A stretch of DNA of 36,893 nucleotides from Deltaproteobacteria bacterium UBA6601. GTDB lineage: Bacteria > Myxococcota_A > UBA796 > UBA9615. Below the pieces are notes generated by a model. That model did not search any database. It was not told where the DNA came from and saw only the letters and a program-made list of their open reading frames with translations. Positions 33,799 through 36,893 of the stretch are shown here, in pieces. The number at the start of each line of letters is the position of its first letter. The stretch's first letter is position 1. The translations under genes were made by a program, and so were the position numbers. The stretch spans positions 1 to 36,893 of the forward strand of contig DJIF01000142.1 of the NCBI GenBank assembly GCA_002433485.1, written 5' to 3'.

Positions 33799-34641
33799 TC
33801 AGGGGTGGGAGGTCACGTAGGGGGTGAAAGGGCTCGCTTTGGAGAGCCGCTGTGCCTCTTGTTCAGCGTCCTCGCGGGTGGAGTGGAGTCCAACCCGCAC
33901 CCGATACCAGGTCTTCTCCCCGACCTGAGCGCGTTGGTGAAAGGCGGAAAAGCCCTGTTCCTGGAGCGATGCGATGAGCGCCGCCGCTTCTTCCTTTGTT
34001 TCATAGGCCGCCAGTTGGACGGTGAAGCCCCGCTTTCCCGCTGGCTGCTCTGGGAGGGTGCTCGCCGCTGGGACTGAACTCTGCGCCTGTTGCTCTGGCT
34101 GTATGGGCTCTGGTGCTTCGGGGGGGGCTTGTGTAGCCAATGTCTCTGGCTGCATGGGCTCTGCTGGTGATGATCCTTGTATCGGTTGCTCGGAAGGAGC
34201 TTCAGGATTGCTGTCGGTCAGTAGTGGCACGGTGTTGTCCAACGCGATGAGCTCGGCCTGGTCACCGACTGTTGCCGAGGCCTCGTCCTGTTGCTGCTCC
34301 AAGGCCTCTGCTGCCGCCTGCTCTGAGAGGGCGTCGATGTCCGCCAGGGACTCCTTGAGTGGTGGGGGCTCCATGCGCTCAGGGCCTGTTGCTGGTGCTT
34401 TAGCGATCTCCTGCTCGCGTTCAGCAATCAGGGCGGCCAGTACCTCACCTGCTTCGCGTTCGCCCTGGGCGCCGCCTGGACTGAGCAGATCCGTATCCAC
34501 TGGACGCTGCCAGAGGCCAACCTCGAAGCCGGTAACGAAGGCCGCCGAGACCACCAGTACAGCAAGTCCCAGCAGGGATCCCAGCTGAGGACCAGTTACC
34601 CGATAGTCGCGGACTTCCTTGAGGCGCTCCAGGTCCCGCAT
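33799..34641 (-). CDS. SPOR-domain cell-envelope protein
   Basis: The 280-residue product has a short cytoplasmic N-terminus, one membrane helix (LLGLAVLVVSAAFVTGFEVG, about 21-42), a Pro/Glu/Gln-rich periplasmic linker and a C-terminal SPOR domain (about 205-280). The SPOR domain reads FTVQLAAYETKEEAAALIAS and then WYRVRVGLHSTREDAEQEAQ. SPOR domains bind denuded peptidoglycan at division sites, as in FtsN, so a septal or wall role is likely. AAGGAG lies 7 bp before the ATG at 34641. It starts 36 bp after infB and probably shares its transcript. Confidence 0.87.
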   Translation of the reverse strand: MRDLERLKEVRDYRVTGPQLGSLLGLAVLVVSAAFVTGFEVGLWQRPVDTDLLSPGGAQGEREAGEVLAALIAEREQEIAKAPATGPERMEPPPLKESLADIDALSEQAAAEALEQQQDEASATVGDQAELIALDNTVPLLTDSNPEAPSEQPIQGSSPAEPMQPETLATQAPPEAPEPIQPEQQAQSSVPAASTLPEQPAGKRGFTVQLAAYETKEEAAALIASLQEQGFSAFHQRAQVGEKTWYRVRVGLHSTREDAEQEAQRLSKASPFTPYVTSHP

Positions 34642-34677
34642 GACGCGCTCCTTGCTGCCTCGAGGGGCTCATCCACC

Positions 34678-36893
34678 TCAGATAGAGGGGCGGATCTCTT
34701 CCGTAACAAAGGTCTCAATTATGTCATCGACCTTGATGTCATCGTAGCCAGCCAGGCCGATGCCACACTCATAGCCCTGCAGCACTTCCCGGACATCGTC
34801 CTTGAAGCGACGCAGAGAGCCAACCTTGCCTTCCCAGATGACGATGGAGTTGCGCAGCAGCCGAGCTTGCTGGTTGCGGTTGACCTTGCCGTCCTGGATA
34901 AAGGAACCGGCGATAGCTCCAATCTTAGAAACCTTGAAGACTTCTCGCACTTCAGCGTGACCCATGACCTTTTCGACGTACTCAGGATCAAGCATGCCAA
35001 CCAGGGCTTGTTTGATCTCGTCGACTGCCTTGTAGATCACCCGATAGGTGCGAATGTCGACGCCTTCTTCTTCGGCTAGAGTCCGGGCTTTGGCGTCGGG
35101 GCGCACACAGAAGCCGACGATTACCGCCTCCGATGCGCTTGCGAGGGTGACGTCGCCTTCGGTGATTCCACCCACAGCTGCGTGCAGAATTCGGATCTTG
35201 ATGTCGCGGACCTCGACCTCGCCCAGCACCTGCTTTACCGCCTCCACTGAACCTTGAACGTCAGCCTTGACGATGATGTTGAGTTCTTTGCTCTCGCCTT
35301 CTTTGAGGCGGGCAAATACATCGTCCAAGCTGACTCGTGGCTTGACGTTGGCGGCCGAGCGAGCCTTCTCTGTAGTCCGGCGATGTTCGGTTACGAGCTT
35401 TGCATCCTTCTCGGACTTGACTACGACAAACTCGTCGCCAGCAGAAGGAAGTCCTGAGAGACCTAGGATGCAGACTGGCGTGGATGGTCCAGCCTCCTTG
35501 ATCTTAGTGGCGGCACCGCCGGTGGCGGTAAGCGCTCTGACTTTGCCGAAGACCGTGCCAGCGACCACTACATCACCCTGATGGAGGGTGCCCTTCTGGA
35601 CGATCGCCACGGCAACTGGCCCGCGACCCTTCTCGATCTGAGCCTCGACAACCCGGCCTTGAGCCGAGCAGTCAGCGGGAGCCTTGAGCTCCATGATCTC
35701 CGCTTGAAGAGAGATGGCCTCGAGCAGGTTGTCAATTCCAGTGCCCTCTTTGGCGGATAGCTCGATCATTTGAATGTCACCGCCCCAGTCTTCTGAAATC
35801 AGCTCGTGCTCGGAGAGCTGTTGACGGCAGCGGTCAGGATTGGCTTCCGGCATGTCGATCTTGTTGAGTGCGACAATGATTGGAACTTCCGCTGCCTTGG
35901 CGTGGGCGATAACTTCGACAGTTTGCGGCATTACACCTTCGGTGACTGCGACCACCAGGATCACGATGTCGGTCACCTGGGCTCCTCGGGCACGCATCGC
36001 CGTGAAGGCTGCGTGTCCGGGGGTGTCGACAAAGGTGATTTGCTGACCACTCGCTTCGACGTCAAAGGCTGAGATGTGCTGGGTGATGCCACCGGCTTCA
36101 CCGTCTGCGACGCTGCTGCTCCGGATGGCATCGAGCAGGCTTGTCTTGCCGTGATCGACATGACCCATGATGGTGACGATCGGGGCCCGGCCCTCGCCCT
36201 CGTTGTTGGCGTCGGCCTCTTCAGTGCCGAACAACACCTCTTCTTCATTGAAGGAGACGTCCTCTGCTTCGTAGTCGAACTCCTGAGCGACCAGCTGCGC
36301 GGTCTCCAGATCGACATGTTCGTTCAGGCTCACCATCGTGCCCATCCCGATCAGGATCTTCATCACGACCCCACCCTTGACCCCGATTGCTGCTGCCAGA
36401 TCGGCCACCGAGATGGTGCCATGCACTTTGACCACTCGCTTGTGTGCGGCAGGAGTCGTGATGGTGGTCGAAAGGCCCGCGCGCGAGCCGCCTCCTCGGC
36501 CCTTGCCTCGGCCTCTTCGGCGGTCGACGCCGTACAGGACATCGTGGCGCTGCACCACTTTCTTGCCCTTGCCTCGGCGCTTATCCTTGCGGGGGTCCTC
36601 TTTCTGGTTGATGAAGCGAATCGGGCTGTTGCTCTTCTTTTCCTGGGCGAACAGAGAAACTCCAGTTCGCCTCGGTGGAGCGGTGCCGGTCCCGGCTGGC
36701 TTGCTTTCGGTAGTTGCCGGCTTCGCCGGTCGATTTGCAGCAGCAGCGGTACTCGCAGTCATCGAGTCTTCGATAATGCGCCGGCCCTTCTTGGGCTTGT
36801 GCTGAACAATGCCCTGCTGTGCGAGCAGCGACTCAAGACTCTGCTCTGGGCTCTGGGCTTGTCCCTGGGCAGCAGCAGGCTCAGCAGCAGGCT
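34678..36893 (-). CDS. infB: Translation initiation factor IF-2, 5' end cut by window
   Basis: The frame is open to the window edge, so about 738 C-terminal residues are visible and the N-terminus is missing. An ATG at 36762 is internal. An Ala/Pro/Lys-rich N-terminal region is followed by an IF2_N-type domain (VHGTISVADLAAAIGVKGGV) and the GTPase domain with G1 GHVDHGKTSLLD, G3 DTPGHAAF and G4 NKIDMP. Domain II and the C-terminal fMet-tRNA binding region (ECGIGLAGYDDIKVDDIIET) complete it. IF-2 places initiator tRNA on the 30S subunit and hydrolyses GTP on 50S joining. rbfA and truB, which often follow infB, are replaced here by the SPOR gene. Confidence 0.97.
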   Translation of the reverse strand, partial: PAAEPAAAQGQAQSPEQSLESLLAQQGIVQHKPKKGRRIIEDSMTASTAAAANRPAKPATTESKPAGTGTAPPRRTGVSLFAQEKKSNSPIRFINQKEDPRKDKRRGKGKKVVQRHDVLYGVDRRRGRGKGRGGGSRAGLSTTITTPAAHKRVVKVHGTISVADLAAAIGVKGGVVMKILIGMGTMVSLNEHVDLETAQLVAQEFDYEAEDVSFNEEEVLFGTEEADANNEGEGRAPIVTIMGHVDHGKTSLLDAIRSSSVADGEAGGITQHISAFDVEASGQQITFVDTPGHAAFTAMRARGAQVTDIVILVVAVTEGVMPQTVEVIAHAKAAEVPIIVALNKIDMPEANPDRCRQQLSEHELISEDWGGDIQMIELSAKEGTGIDNLLEAISLQAEIMELKAPADCSAQGRVVEAQIEKGRGPVAVAIVQKGTLHQGDVVVAGTVFGKVRALTATGGAATKIKEAGPSTPVCILGLSGLPSAGDEFVVVKSEKDAKLVTEHRRTTEKARSAANVKPRVSLDDVFARLKEGESKELNIIVKADVQGSVEAVKQVLGEVEVRDIKIRILHAAVGGITEGDVTLASASEAVIVGFCVRPDAKARTLAEEEGVDIRTYRVIYKAVDEIKQALVGMLDPEYVEKVMGHAEVREVFKVSKIGAIAGSFIQDGKVNRNQQARLLRNSIVIWEGKVGSLRRFKDDVREVLQGYECGIGLAGYDDIKVDDIIETFVTEEIRPSI

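Overview
The window looks like chromosome of a flagellated, GC-rich, Gram-negative bacterium of the deltaproteobacterial/myxobacterial kind. The reasons are several lipoboxes followed by Asp-rich linkers, MopE-type Asp/Cys repeats (DxDxDG, DCDDxDP), two AAA+ proteins of the sigma54-activator family, and a long flagellar operon. There is no rRNA or tRNA, so the taxon is inferred from gene style only.

Layout. Positions 1-4409 carry envelope and lipoprotein genes: a truncated beta-propeller-like lipoprotein (+), a MopE-repeat lipoprotein (-), and a TPR lipoprotein translationally coupled to an N-formylglutamate amidohydrolase-family enzyme (-). Positions 4493-9909 hold a tight plus-strand run: a two-part AAA ATPase, a PQQ-type sugar dehydrogenase lipoprotein, CutA and an SLC13-type transporter. 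Next is an FHA protein with a degenerate sigma54-activator domain (10106-11971). From 27902 down to 12009 on the minus strand lies a flagellar cluster: flgB, flgC, fliE, fliF, fliG, fliH, fliI, fliJ, a motE-like gene, fliK, flgD, flgE, motA, motB, fliL, fliM and fliN. It is followed 6 nt later by a poly-Asp Cys-rich lipoprotein. Upstream are a large secreted TPR protein and a sigma54 activator with an intact GAFTGA motif. The window ends with a GT-C membrane protein of the Agl23-like type, a SPOR protein and a 5'-truncated infB, all on the minus strand.

How it works together. The flagellar genes make the rod base, MS-ring, C-ring, export ATPase complex, hook, hook-length control and stator. 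The export gate (fliP/Q/R, flhA/flhB), FlgF/G, flagellin, FliA and chemotaxis genes are not here and must lie elsewhere. The sigma54 activator next to flgB and an imperfect -24/-12 sequence before flgB suggest sigma54 control of the operon.

Most unusual feature. A 62/63-bp palindromic element occurs twice, once in frame inside fliK and once between the motE-like gene and fliK. The two copies differ by two substitutions that form a compensatory base pair, plus one G in a G8/G9 run. This looks like a protein-coding-tolerant, RPE-like palindromic repeat. I found no other copy in the window by eye.
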